Below, piece by piece: positions 12,625-21,257 of a stretch of DNA of 25,352 nucleotides. The first letter of the stretch is position 1; every line of letters starts with the position of its first letter. The stretch lies in contig JAEDNI010000025.1 in the NCBI GenBank assembly GCA_016302585.1, positions 1 through 25,352 on the forward strand, in the 5' to 3' direction. Both the position numbers and the translations under genes were made by a program. This DNA is from Paludibacteraceae bacterium. Its GTDB lineage: Bacteria; Bacteroidota; Bacteroidia; Bacteroidales; Paludibacteraceae. The notes beneath the pieces are model-generated. The model did no database searches. It worked only from the letters and a program-made list of their open reading frames with translations, and was not told the DNA's origin.

Positions 12625-13218
12625 ATGTATTCTGAACGAGACAGCAAAGGCCCAAGTTTACGAAAGGGATCTATTGAAGTAGTATGCGGATCTATGTTCA
12701 GCGGAAAAACTGAAGAACTCATCCGTCGTATGAAACGTGCGAAGTTTGCTAAACTGCGCGTAGAAATCTATAAACCCGCTATTGATGTGCGTTATAGCGA
12801 AGAAGATGTAGTGAGCCATGACCGCAACGTAATTCAATCTACACCCGTTGATAGTAGCCAGAATATCCTCCTGATGGTGGATGATATTGATGTGGTGGGA
12901 ATTGATGAAGCGCAGTTCTTTGATATGGGTATTGTGGAAGTATGTAAGCAACTGGCCGATCGCGGTATACGCGTAATTTGTGCAGGACTGGACATGGACT
13001 TCAGAGGAGTTCCGTTTGGTCCGATGCCCGCATTAATGGCTATTGCCGATGATGTATATAAAACCCATGCTATTTGCGTACATTGCGGAGATCTGGCTTA
13101 TGTCAGCCATCGTCTCGTGGCCTCCGAAAAACGCGTCTTACTCGGCGAAACAGATAGTTACGAACCCCTCTGCCGCAATTGTTATAACAAAGCTTTGGCA
13201 GCCGAGGCAAACAACTAA
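12625..13218 (+). CDS. tdk: Thymidine kinase (type II, TK1-like)
   Basis: This 197-aa salvage enzyme phosphorylates thymidine to dTMP. The P-loop is GSMFSGKTEEL (22-32). Catalytic Glu95 lies in IDEAQFFD. The lasso/zinc domain has C151 and C154 (CVHC) and C183 and C186 (CRNC). The short N-terminal extension before the P-loop is usual in Bacteroidota. It sits between recJ and priA, linking dTMP supply with repair and replication restart genes by position. Confidence 0.96.
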   Translation: MYSERDSKGPSLRKGSIEVVCGSMFSGKTEELIRRMKRAKFAKLRVEIYKPAIDVRYSEEDVVSHDRNVIQSTPVDSSQNILLMVDDIDVVGIDEAQFFDMGIVEVCKQLADRGIRVICAGLDMDFRGVPFGPMPALMAIADDVYKTHAICVHCGDLAYVSHRLVASEKRVLLGETDSYEPLCRNCYNKALAAEANN

Positions 13219-13238
13219 TTACCAATTATAAGCCTTCC

Positions 13239-15260
13239 ATTATCAACTACGTTGATATCATATTACCTTTAGCTATCCGAGATTGCTATACGTACAGCAT
13301 CCCGGATAGTTTGTCTATTCCCCAACCCGGGACACGCGTTATCGTGCCCCTGATGAAGAAAGAAGTGCGCGGTGTGGTACTACGCACACATACAGAACCT
13401 GTTGAGGAGGCATTTGCTTCCAAAATACGGCCTATATCAACCATCATAGATGCTCCTAAAATATCCCGAGAGCAGTTAGCACTATGGCAATGGATCAGTG
13501 AGTATTACATGTGCACTATTGGCGAAGTAATGTCTGCTGCTCTCCCCGGTAGTTTGGACAAACGCTTGGTGGATCCACCTAAACGCCGAACCAGAAAGAC
13601 AGCTCCTTACACAGGTCCCATAGAACCCATACATGCTTTATCGCCCACTCAACAAACTTCACTCGATGAAATCGAGGATTTGTGGCAGGCAGATAAAGAT
13701 ATAGTGCTCCTGCATGGTGTTACATCGAGCGGGAAAACAGATATTTACATCCACCTCATTCAAGAGCAACTGAATGCAGGAAAGAATGTAATGTATCTCG
13801 TTCCGGAAATCGCTCTTACTACTCAATTAACCAGCCGACTCCAATGCATCTTTGGCGATCGACTCATCGTATATCACAGTCGGCTCACTGATGCAGAACG
13901 AGAAGAGCGATATAAACAAATCACCAATCAACATTCAATAATCAGCAATAATTACGTAGTTATCGGGGCCCGAAGTGCCGTGTTACTACCTCTGCAGAAC
14001 ATTGGACTCATCATTGTCGATGAAGAGCATGATCCAAGCTATAAGCAAGCAGAACCGGCTCCAAGATATCATGCCCGCTCCACGGCGATCATACTGGCTA
14101 AGATGCAGAAAGCCAAAGTGCTTTTAGGTTCTGCAACGCCTTCCGTTGAATCCTATTATTTTGCTCAAAAAGGAATATACGGTTTAGTTACCCTCTCTGA
14201 ACGCTTTGGCGGCGTGGAACTGCCGGATATCACTCTCATTGATCTCAAGCAGCAATATGAGCGCAAAGAGATGTACAATCATTTCTCCGATCCTCTGGTA
14301 GAACGGATTCAGGAGACATTGGCTGAGCATAAACAAGTCATCCTCTTCCAGAATCGCCGTGGTTATGCGCCGCAAGTGCAATGCGTACAATGTGGTCAAA
14401 CTCCACGTTGCGTGCAATGCGATGTTACCACTACTTATCATAAGCGAGCTAACGAGCTACGCTGCCATTATTGCGGATATCATACGCCATTGCCACCCGT
14501 TTGTCCCAATTGCGGAGGGGAATTGAAAACCATCGGTTTTGGTACGGAACGCATCGAAGATGAGATACAAACACTCTTCCCGGAAGCCCGTGTACTGCGT
14601 ATGGACCTGGATACGACGCGCAATAAATCGGCATACCAAGATATCATCAATGCATTTGCACGACATGAATGCGATATATTGGTAGGAACACAAATGGTAA
14701 CCAAGGGACTTCATTTTGATGACGTGCGTCTTGTGGCTGTTTTGAATGCCGACCCTTTATTTAACCAACCGGACTTCAGAGCTTACGAACGCGCCTATCA
14801 AATGCTGGAACAAGTCGCAGGGAGAGCTGGACGAAAAGGAACTAAAGGAGAAGTATGGATTCAGACATTCTCTCCGGAAAACAGCGTGCTCCATTTTGTT
14901 CGAGCCCATGACTACAAAGCATTATATGATCAACAAATAGCCGAACGCAATCTATTCGCATATCCTCCATTTCACCGGCTCATTCGACTGCAACTACGCG
15001 ACCATAACGGAGTGCGCGTACAGCACGCCGCTATCCAACTGCAAACGTATCTCACCCAGGTGTTCGGAAAACGTATTTCTGCGGTTATCACTCCCCCTGT
15101 GGATCATATTCAGGCCTATACGATACGCGAATTGATTGTACGAATCGAGCACGGAGCCAATATTGCGGAAGCCAAACGAAGAATCAAAGAAGCAATAACT
15201 CACATTCTTTCTATACCATCTAATAAAAACGTAAAAATTATTACCGATGTCGATTGCTGA
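13239..15260 (+). CDS. priA: Primosomal protein N' (replication restart helicase), short form with non-ATG start
   Basis: PriA unwinds stalled forks and reloads the replisome. Seen with the start placed at 13239: a 3'-DNA-binding N-terminus (YVDIILPLAIRDCYTYSIP, then PGTRVIVPL); Walker A GVTSSGKT (about 160-167); Walker B DEEH (about 261-264); eight zinc cysteines (about 382-425, CVQC, CVQC, CHYC, CPNC); and motifs GTQMVTKGLHFD and QVAGRAGRKG. The homologous N-terminus begins 24 codons before the first TTG (13311). No ATG, GTG or TTG lies between the upstream stop (13185) and that point, so ATT at 13239 is the likeliest start, although a sequence error is possible. The stretch between the N-terminal domain and Walker A is only about 57 residues (Walker lysine near 166 versus K230 in E. 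coli), so most of the winged-helix domain is missing. Confidence 0.93.
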   Translation: MINYVDIILPLAIRDCYTYSIPDSLSIPQPGTRVIVPLMKKEVRGVVLRTHTEPVEEAFASKIRPISTIIDAPKISREQLALWQWISEYYMCTIGEVMSAALPGSLDKRLVDPPKRRTRKTAPYTGPIEPIHALSPTQQTSLDEIEDLWQADKDIVLLHGVTSSGKTDIYIHLIQEQLNAGKNVMYLVPEIALTTQLTSRLQCIFGDRLIVYHSRLTDAEREERYKQITNQHSIISNNYVVIGARSAVLLPLQNIGLIIVDEEHDPSYKQAEPAPRYHARSTAIILAKMQKAKVLLGSATPSVESYYFAQKGIYGLVTLSERFGGVELPDITLIDLKQQYERKEMYNHFSDPLVERIQETLAEHKQVILFQNRRGYAPQVQCVQCGQTPRCVQCDVTTTYHKRANELRCHYCGYHTPLPPVCPNCGGELKTIGFGTERIEDEIQTLFPEARVLRMDLDTTRNKSAYQDIINAFARHECDILVGTQMVTKGLHFDDVRLVAVLNADPLFNQPDFRAYERAYQMLEQVAGRAGRKGTKGEVWIQTFSPENSVLHFVRAHDYKALYDQQIAERNLFAYPPFHRLIRLQLRDHNGVRVQHAAIQLQTYLTQVFGKRISAVITPPVDHIQAYTIRELIVRIEHGANIAEAKRRIKEAITHILSIPSNKNVKIITDVDC

Positions 15261-16197
15261 AGAAAAACGCCGAGTCGCGTACATTAATGAAATGATTGAG
15301 AGCGGACATGCTGCTCAGTTAGTTGCAGAAGGCGAGAAATACCATGCTGACCAGTTATCTTCCATTGCACAAACGATTTGTGCAAACCCAAATGTACGCG
15401 TTGTGCTCATAAGCGGACCTTCGTCCAGCGGAAAAACAAGCACAAGTCACCGCCTCTGCTTGGAACTACTTGCGCAAGGAAAGCAACCCGTAGCCCTTTC
15501 ATTAGATAATTGGTATGTGGATGGTAGTCTCACTCCGCTCGATGAAAACGGCAAGAAAGACTACGAGTCTGTCTATGCAATCGATTTAAATCAATTTGAG
15601 ATAGACCTCAAAGCTCTTATTGCCGGCAAGGAGATAGCACTCCCTACATTCAATTTTGCAGAAGAGAAACGCGAATACCAGGGAGAAACGCTTTCTATAG
15701 AAGAGGATGCCATTCTCGTTATAGAAGGTATTCATGCACTGAACCCTATACTAACTGAACATATTGACCATAACTGCAAATTTAAGATATTTGCCGCACC
15801 AATGAGTCCTGTTTCATTAGATGGCCAAACGTGGATCCCCACATGGGTACATCGCCTGCTGCGTCGCATGAGTCGGGATCTCAGAACACGTGGAAAATCG
15901 CCGCAACAAACGATAGCCTCATGGGCCGCCGTTCGTGAGGGAGAACTAAAATGGATCGAACCATTCCGCGAAGAAGCAGACGCTCTCTTCGACACATCCA
16001 TGACCTACGAACTGCCTGCAATCCGATATACCGTAGAAACGGCACTGCAAACGGTTCCTGCCTCTTCGGAGGAATATCAGGTAGCCTATCAATTACTGTA
16101 CTACCTCAGTTTCTTTGAGGGACTGTCCGCTTCGTTTATCCCGCGGACCTCTATCCTACGGGAATTTATCGGCGGTAGCCAATTCAATGTAGGTTAA
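15247..16197 (+). CDS. Uridine kinase-like nucleoside kinase, kinase domain only
   Basis: This 316-aa P-loop kinase of the uridine kinase/phosphoribulokinase group has Walker A GPSSSGKTSTS (57-67), SLDNWYVDG (about 84-92, like the D-x-F-Y substrate motif), and Walker-B-like ILVIEGIHALNP. The segment ahead of the P-loop (INEMIESGHAAQLVAEGEKY) matches the linker of long bacterial nucleoside kinases that begin with TGS and tRNA-synthetase-like domains (about 550 aa). Those domains are absent here. The start overlaps the end of priA by 14 bp, so there is no room for them upstream. It likely phosphorylates uridine or cytidine. The exact substrate is inferred. Confidence 0.88.
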   Translation: MSIAEEKRRVAYINEMIESGHAAQLVAEGEKYHADQLSSIAQTICANPNVRVVLISGPSSSGKTSTSHRLCLELLAQGKQPVALSLDNWYVDGSLTPLDENGKKDYESVYAIDLNQFEIDLKALIAGKEIALPTFNFAEEKREYQGETLSIEEDAILVIEGIHALNPILTEHIDHNCKFKIFAAPMSPVSLDGQTWIPTWVHRLLRRMSRDLRTRGKSPQQTIASWAAVREGELKWIEPFREEADALFDTSMTYELPAIRYTVETALQTVPASSEEYQVAYQLLYYLSFFEGLSASFIPRTSILREFIGGSQFNVG

Positions 16198-16244
16198 GTG
16201 GTAAAAGATATTTTTTTCGGGCGTTTTGTAGCAAAAATAATAGT

Positions 16245-16280
16245 TATATTTGCGTAAGTGCAAAAAAAACACTAATTTTG
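16245..16280 (+). promoter_or_regulatory. Overlapping promoters before the comF-like gene
   Basis: TTTG (16249-16252), a 20-bp spacer and TAATTTTG (16273-16280) form one consensus promoter starting about 3 nt before the ATG at 16290. The same TTTG is also the end of TATATTTG (16245-16252), a second -7 box with a poorer -33 region upstream. Two start sites, one almost leaderless, are possible. Confidence 0.6.
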
Positions 16281-16289
16281 CAGCCGATT

Positions 16290-16997
16290 ATGTTGAGAAG
16301 CCTCTTTTTCCCGCGATGTTGTCCTATGTGCGAAGACTACATAGGCGAGAAGACACCAGCCGGGCTACTATGCACCCGATGTTTATCTGAACTACCTCGT
16401 ACAGAGCAGGCACAGAAACGACATAATAGTACTGAAATGGCTCTCTCCGGCATGAAGAGAGATATCGCTAGAGCATTAAAAGTAATGCACATAAAACAAG
16501 CTGCAGCCTTCTTGTTCTACGAGAAAGATCATCCGATTCGGCAAGTGATTCATGCTATGAAATATGCAGATCAACCATGGATTGGATACCAACTTGGGAA
16601 ACAGGCTGCCATTGAAATGCAATATGCAGATTTTTTCGATGAAATCGACCTGATTATTCCAATTCCTCTGCATCCGAAACGGCTGCGGAGTAGAGGATAC
16701 AATCAATCAGAGTACATTGCGCGAGGAATTAGTGATGTAACAGGCATCCCGATTGATACCACCCATGTTACACGCAAACGCAATACGCCCAAACAGGCAT
16801 TGCAAGCCGGACAAGATCGGAAAAACAACGTGGCAGACGCTTTTATAGTGAATCACCCGGAGCAATTGTATCATTCGCGAATCTTAGTGGTGGACGATTT
16901 GGTAACAACGGGAGAAACAATGCGCGCTTGTTTGCAAGCAATGAAAATATGTAGAGGAGCCGAGTTTAGCGTTTTGGCGCTATGCAAGGCACAATAA
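16290..16997 (+). CDS. ComF family phosphoribosyltransferase-like protein
   Basis: This 235-aa protein has an N-terminal zinc-binding region (CCPMC near 10-14 and CTRC near 28-31) and a phosphoribosyltransferase domain. The PRPP-binding motif ILVVDDLVTTGETMRA lies near 198-213. ComF proteins act in DNA uptake and processing of incoming single strands; in non-competent bacteria the role is unclear. I use ATG 16290 rather than TTG 16278, because 16278 lies within the -7 box of the promoter. It begins a new transcription unit, with nadB following after 7 bp. Confidence 0.9.
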   Translation: MLRSLFFPRCCPMCEDYIGEKTPAGLLCTRCLSELPRTEQAQKRHNSTEMALSGMKRDIARALKVMHIKQAAAFLFYEKDHPIRQVIHAMKYADQPWIGYQLGKQAAIEMQYADFFDEIDLIIPIPLHPKRLRSRGYNQSEYIARGISDVTGIPIDTTHVTRKRNTPKQALQAGQDRKNNVADAFIVNHPEQLYHSRILVVDDLVTTGETMRACLQAMKICRGAEFSVLALCKAQ

Positions 16998-17004
16998 CAA
17001 TGAT

Positions 17005-18606
17005 ATGACTCGAAAGTACGATTTTTTAATTATCGGCGGAGGAGTAGCCGGTATGAGTTTTGCGCTCAAAGTAGCGCGCACACAAAAGTACAAAATTGCA
17101 TTATGCTGCAAGACAACTTTGGAGGAGGCCAATACGGCCAAAGCCCAAGGAGGTATCGCTTCTGTTACCAACCTGCTCGTAGATAATTTTGAGAAGCATA
17201 TTCATGATACGATGGTTGCCGGAGACTGGTTAAGTGACCCTGCTGCAGTTGAACAAGTGGTCCGCAATGCGCCAAGAGGTATCGAAGAACTGGTTAACTG
17301 GGGGGTTAACTTCGATAAAAAAGAAGATGGTCTCTTCGACCTACACCGCGAAGGTGGTCACTCGGAATTTCGCATCCTCCATCATGCTGATGACACCGGA
17401 GCAGAGATTCAACGCGGACTGATGGCTGCCGTACGCGCCAATCCATACATTGAAGTACTGGAGAATCATTTCGCCGTTGAGATTATCACCCAGCACCATT
17501 TAGGAGTGCGCGTTACACGTCGTACACCGGATATTGAGTGCTATGGCGCCTATATCCTCAATCCGAAGACTCAAAAGATTGACACATACCTCAGCCGCAT
17601 CACCCTTATGGCAACCGGAGGCACAGGCGCGGTTTATGCCACAACCACGAATCCGGAAATTGCTACCGGAGACGGGATAGCAATGGTTCATCGCGCCAAA
17701 GGTATCATCAAAGATATGGAATTTGTGCAATTCCACCCTACCAGCCTTTATAACCCACGCGAGACACACCCGGCTTACCTCATTACGGAAGCCATGCGCG
17801 GTTACGGCGGTATTCTGCGTCTGCCGAATGGTGAAGAATTCATGCACAAATACGACCCACGTCTTTCTCTCGCACCACGAGACATCGTTGCAAGAGCTAT
17901 CGATAATGAGATGAAGATTCATGCAATCGACCATGTCTGCCTGGATGTAACGCATAAAGATCCGGAGGAAACAAAACATCATTTCCCGAATATCTATGCG
18001 AAATGTATGTCAATAGGTATTGACATCACCAAGCAATATATTCCGGTCGCACCATGTGCACATTACATGTGTGGTGGTATAAAAGTGGACTTGGATGGTC
18101 AATCTACTATCCATCGTTTATATGCGGTTGGCGAATGTTCATGTACAGGTCTTCACGGAGGAAATCGACTCGCATCCAATTCTCTCATCGAAGCCGTTGT
18201 ATATGCCGATGCAGCTGCAAAACACAGCCTCAGCGTCATAGACAAGTACGATTTCAACGAGAAAATTCCTGCGTGGAATGATGAAGGCACGTTAAGCAAT
18301 GAAGAGCGCGTGCTTATTGCGCAAGATGTAAAAGAAGTAGGACAAATAATGTCCACCTACGTAGGAATTGTTCGTTCTGACCTTCGTCTACGACGCGCCT
18401 ATGAGCGTCTTGACCTGCTCTATGAAGAGACAGAAGACCTCTTCAAACGCGTCAAAGCGACAAAAGAGATATGCGAGTTGCGTAATATGATTAATGTCGG
18501 GTATCTCATTACTCGCCAAGCGATGGAACGTAAAGAAAGTCGAGGACTACATTACTCCATCGATTATCCTAAATTGCAATCGGAACACCCACAGGAAGTT
18601 TGGTAA
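17005..18606 (+). CDS. nadB: L-aspartate oxidase
   Basis: This 533-aa FAD flavoprotein oxidises L-aspartate to iminoaspartate, the first step of de novo NAD synthesis. The FAD-binding GGGVAGMSFAL is at 11-21 and AKAQGGIASV near 47-56. Family motifs include EFVQFHPTSLYNP, the APRDIVARAID block and GECSCTGLHGGNRLASNSL. The length is usual for NadB. nadA and nadC are not adjacent in this window. The gene overlaps none of its neighbours but is only 7 bp from comF and about 5 bp from the next gene. Confidence 0.96.
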   Translation: MTRKYDFLIIGGGVAGMSFALKVARTQKYKIALCCKTTLEEANTAKAQGGIASVTNLLVDNFEKHIHDTMVAGDWLSDPAAVEQVVRNAPRGIEELVNWGVNFDKKEDGLFDLHREGGHSEFRILHHADDTGAEIQRGLMAAVRANPYIEVLENHFAVEIITQHHLGVRVTRRTPDIECYGAYILNPKTQKIDTYLSRITLMATGGTGAVYATTTNPEIATGDGIAMVHRAKGIIKDMEFVQFHPTSLYNPRETHPAYLITEAMRGYGGILRLPNGEEFMHKYDPRLSLAPRDIVARAIDNEMKIHAIDHVCLDVTHKDPEETKHHFPNIYAKCMSIGIDITKQYIPVAPCAHYMCGGIKVDLDGQSTIHRLYAVGECSCTGLHGGNRLASNSLIEAVVYADAAAKHSLSVIDKYDFNEKIPAWNDEGTLSNEERVLIAQDVKEVGQIMSTYVGIVRSDLRLRRAYERLDLLYEETEDLFKRVKATKEICELRNMINVGYLITRQAMERKESRGLHYSIDYPKLQSEHPQEVW

Positions 18607-18611
18607 TAGCG

Positions 18612-19430
18612 ATGAAAGGTATTAGTTTATATAGCGTTGTACCCGTTCGTGCTGAAGCACGAGAAAGCGCAGAGCAAAACACGCAAATGCTATTCGGCGA
18701 GACCTGTACCATCCTGAAGCAAAAACCTCGATGGAATCGCATTAAACTCGATAATGATGGACAAGAGGGCTGGATAGACGCCAAGATGCTTGCTCCAATG
18801 ACGGAAGAGGAATATACTTCGTATAGCAAAGCCTACGCTTCTGCAGCTATGGTATCTTTTCCTATGGTATTCGCTGTTAGCGAAAATAACCAACAAACGA
18901 TACCCCTTACAGCCGGTACACGCCTAACGAACTATCAGGACGGTCGATTTGAAATCCTTGGTGTTCCGTTTCGTATAGACGCATCTATGGTGATTACGCA
19001 ACCCATCGAACTGAACGAACAAAATCTTTTACAAACAGTACGTTTCTTCCTAAATATCCCATATCTATGGGGCGGAAAAAACGCGATGGGAATGGACTGT
19101 TCCGGTTTTACGCAAATCATCATGAGCCTTTTCGGCAAGCGTTTATTGCGCAATGCGAGTGAACAAGCCACCCGGGGAACAGCGCGCGCTGATGTCACTC
19201 AAGTGAAAGCCGGGGACCTGGTCTTTTTCAACCATGAAGGATTGAACGATGGAGCCGCTAATCCCCAAAAAATAACGCACGTAGGAATCGCTATTGACTC
19301 CACGCGCGTCATTCATTGTTCCGGCCGTGTTAAGGTAGAAAAACTCGATTCCACCGGTATTTATAATATAGAGCAAGGTGGCTATTCACACCACCTTGCA
19401 TCTATCATCGATTCAGAATCTCTTCTTTAA
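18612..19430 (+). CDS. NlpC/P60 peptidase with SH3-like N-terminus, probably cytosolic
   Basis: This 272-aa cysteine peptidase resembles YkfC and dipeptidyl-peptidase VI, which cut gamma-D-glutamyl-diamino acid bonds of recycled cell-wall peptides. An SH3b-like region covers about 1-65 (EGWIDAKML). The catalytic domain has C163 (GMDCSGFTQ), H223 (THVGIAID) and H235 (VIHCSGRV), with YLWGGKN upstream as in the family. No signal peptide is present, so intracellular recycling rather than wall hydrolysis is likely. ATG 18612 is chosen; a TTG at 18600 would overlap nadB. The 3' end overlaps the convergent OmpA gene by 26 bp. Confidence 0.92.
   Translation: MKGISLYSVVPVRAEARESAEQNTQMLFGETCTILKQKPRWNRIKLDNDGQEGWIDAKMLAPMTEEEYTSYSKAYASAAMVSFPMVFAVSENNQQTIPLTAGTRLTNYQDGRFEILGVPFRIDASMVITQPIELNEQNLLQTVRFFLNIPYLWGGKNAMGMDCSGFTQIIMSLFGKRLLRNASEQATRGTARADVTQVKAGDLVFFNHEGLNDGAANPQKITHVGIAIDSTRVIHCSGRVKVEKLDSTGIYNIEQGGYSHHLASIIDSESLL
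19373..19399. other. Inverted repeat near the convergent gene ends
   Basis: A 9-bp perfect inverted repeat (gcaaggtgg 19373-19381 with ccaccttgc 19391-19399) lies inside the end of the peptidase gene, just before the overlap with the OmpA gene end. There is no T-run on either strand, so it is not a standard terminator. It may slow polymerases or stabilise 3' ends. Confidence 0.45.
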
Positions 19431-21243
19431 GACGTTGCGCCTCTTGAGCGGCTTCTGTCTCATTCATTCCTTTCAATCTCTCCGAAAGGTTAGGTATTTC
19501 TATCTCTATACCTACCGGCAAGTTACTCGGGTCGGTTATCTGATCGCGGTTAGCCTCATAGATAAATACCCAGAAGTCCGGATTACCATAGTGACGACGA
19601 GCAATTTGTGCCAAACGTGAGCCGGGACGAACGATCTCTGTTGTTCGGTAGGTCGGTACAATCTCTACGCGACGATCTTTACTCAGTTGGTGATGGCCAT
19701 TATAGCGATATGGTACATCATCTCCTAAGCTGGCGATAATCATCTGGTCATCACGAACGCCTAACTCTTCCAATTCCTTTGCGACAGCTTTCGCACGGCG
19801 TAAAGCGAGACGTTTGTTGTAGTCCGGTTTTCCTAATTTACATGCGTGACCATTCACATGAATCTTCTGGTCCGGATGATTGCGGAGTATTTCTGCTATA
19901 CGAATCAGAATATCTTCGGGCTCAAGGATAGGTATAGCCTTATCCAAATCAAAGAAGATAACAGCCTTGGCCAACATATCATCCAATTGTTTAGCTACCG
20001 GATCTTCACGAATAACCGGAGTCGGCTCAACATCACCAATATAAATCGTATCGTGGATATTACAGAAGGTCTCGCAAAGATCAATACCTGCCGAATCTGC
20101 CAACTCGAGGATGCGACGAATAACTTCTTCACGCGGATTAAGTACAATTTCTTCAGGAATCTCCGCCACTTCTTCCGTAGGCACATCTTCTACTACGACA
20201 ACAGTCGATGAGGAGTGTTGCTCTTGCTCTGCTTCCTTCTGTTGTTTACGGAGACGTTTCTGTTCTTTGTCATACTCACGCTGTGCCTTGGTGCGGTTAG
20301 CATTCACCTGTACGGTAAATTTCAAACCAGCAGCCCAGGGATGAAGGCTTTCCACTTCATTCGTACGCAATACGCCGTTATATGTCGTAGTATACGGCAT
20401 CGGATACTTACCGGCATCAGTCGTTAAGTCCGAGAAACCAAGCGCTTTCGTGCCGTGAGTATCCAATACGTCATTGATATAATAGGTTCCAAAAGCCGAA
20501 ATGGCTAACTCAACGCGCTGATGAACGCGAATCAACATACCTAATTCTAAGCTGACTGCATAATTGAGCTTCTTGAAACTCGACATAGGCAACATACCGG
20601 ATGAAGGATTGACTGTCACATCCTCTACTACCTCAGGTACGTCGTTCATCGTTAAGTCGAAGTATTGATAGTACACTTCATTATCAAAAGAACCTCCGTT
20701 AGCTAACTTGTAATTATTATACATCGGGAAGCCCAATTTCACGCCCAACGAAGCCGTCATACCCACCACACCGGGACGATAACGGAACTTCAATGCTACA
20801 GGCACCTCTAACATATAGAGATTCTGATATTCATTAATAGCATGCGGAGTAGAAGTGATCGTGTATTGACACCATGGATCCGTACCATATTGATCATATG
20901 TTGTTTCTGTCCATGGCTTCGTAACCGCAGTACGATTGGCGTACGTTGAGAATTCAACACCCGTTCCAATACCCATCCATGGAACGAAATAGTAGTTAAT
21001 ACCAACTATCGCATTGCCTGCCGGGAAACCAAGTTTATTGGTCGTATATGGAGAAGCGAATTTGGATCCTAATTGTGAGAAGCGATAACCGCCAACTCCG
21101 AGACCTCCTCCGAATTCAAAATTCCAACCATAAGCAATATTTGGCTCCTCTTGACTCGCTTGTTGAATCGAATCCGGATACTGCTTCGCCGAAAGGGAAA
21201 CGGCTACTAACAAGATACTTGCGATAAAAATAGTCTTTTTCAT
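19405..21243 (-). CDS. OmpA family outer-membrane protein with LysM domain
   Basis: This 612-aa protein starts with signal peptide MKKTIFIASILLVAVSLSA. An N-terminal beta-barrel-like region follows (about 25-310, many aromatic-ended strands such as GVGGYRFSQLG). A charged Lys/Gln/Glu linker (about 315-345, KEQKRLRKQQKEAEQEQ) comes next. The OmpA peptidoglycan-binding domain covers about 427-533 (IFFDLDKAIP, VNGHACKLG, LALRRAKAVAKEL) and a LysM domain about 540-585 (VRPGSRLAQIARRHYGN). It should tie the outer membrane to the wall by two modules. I use ATG 21243, since AGGAGG (21251-21256) lies 7 nt upstream; ATG 21261 overlaps the stop of the upstream gene and would put residues before the signal. 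It is co-transcribed with the T9SS surface protein. Confidence 0.93.
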   Translation of the reverse strand: MKKTIFIASILLVAVSLSAKQYPDSIQQASQEEPNIAYGWNFEFGGGLGVGGYRFSQLGSKFASPYTTNKLGFPAGNAIVGINYYFVPWMGIGTGVEFSTYANRTAVTKPWTETTYDQYGTDPWCQYTITSTPHAINEYQNLYMLEVPVALKFRYRPGVVGMTASLGVKLGFPMYNNYKLANGGSFDNEVYYQYFDLTMNDVPEVVEDVTVNPSSGMLPMSSFKKLNYAVSLELGMLIRVHQRVELAISAFGTYYINDVLDTHGTKALGFSDLTTDAGKYPMPYTTTYNGVLRTNEVESLHPWAAGLKFTVQVNANRTKAQREYDKEQKRLRKQQKEAEQEQHSSSTVVVVEDVPTEEVAEIPEEIVLNPREEVIRRILELADSAGIDLCETFCNIHDTIYIGDVEPTPVIREDPVAKQLDDMLAKAVIFFDLDKAIPILEPEDILIRIAEILRNHPDQKIHVNGHACKLGKPDYNKRLALRRAKAVAKELEELGVRDDQMIIASLGDDVPYRYNGHHQLSKDRRVEIVPTYRTTEIVRPGSRLAQIARRHYGNPDFWVFIYEANRDQITDPSNLPVGIEIEIPNLSERLKGMNETEAAQEAQRLKEEILNR

Positions 21244-21250
21244 GTCCGTT

Positions 21251-21256
21251 CCTCCT
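21251..21256 (-). promoter_or_regulatory. Shine-Dalgarno site for the OmpA-like gene
   Basis: Minus-strand AGGAGG, 7 nt before the ATG at 21243, decides the start. Both here and at floA the site is AGGAGGAAC and serves the second gene of a tightly joined pair. Confidence 0.7.
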
Positions 21257-21257
21257 A

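Noticed and set aside
13311..15260. priA starting at TTG 13311
   Set aside because: This would remove the conserved first 24 residues of the DNA-binding domain, which are clearly encoded directly upstream in frame.
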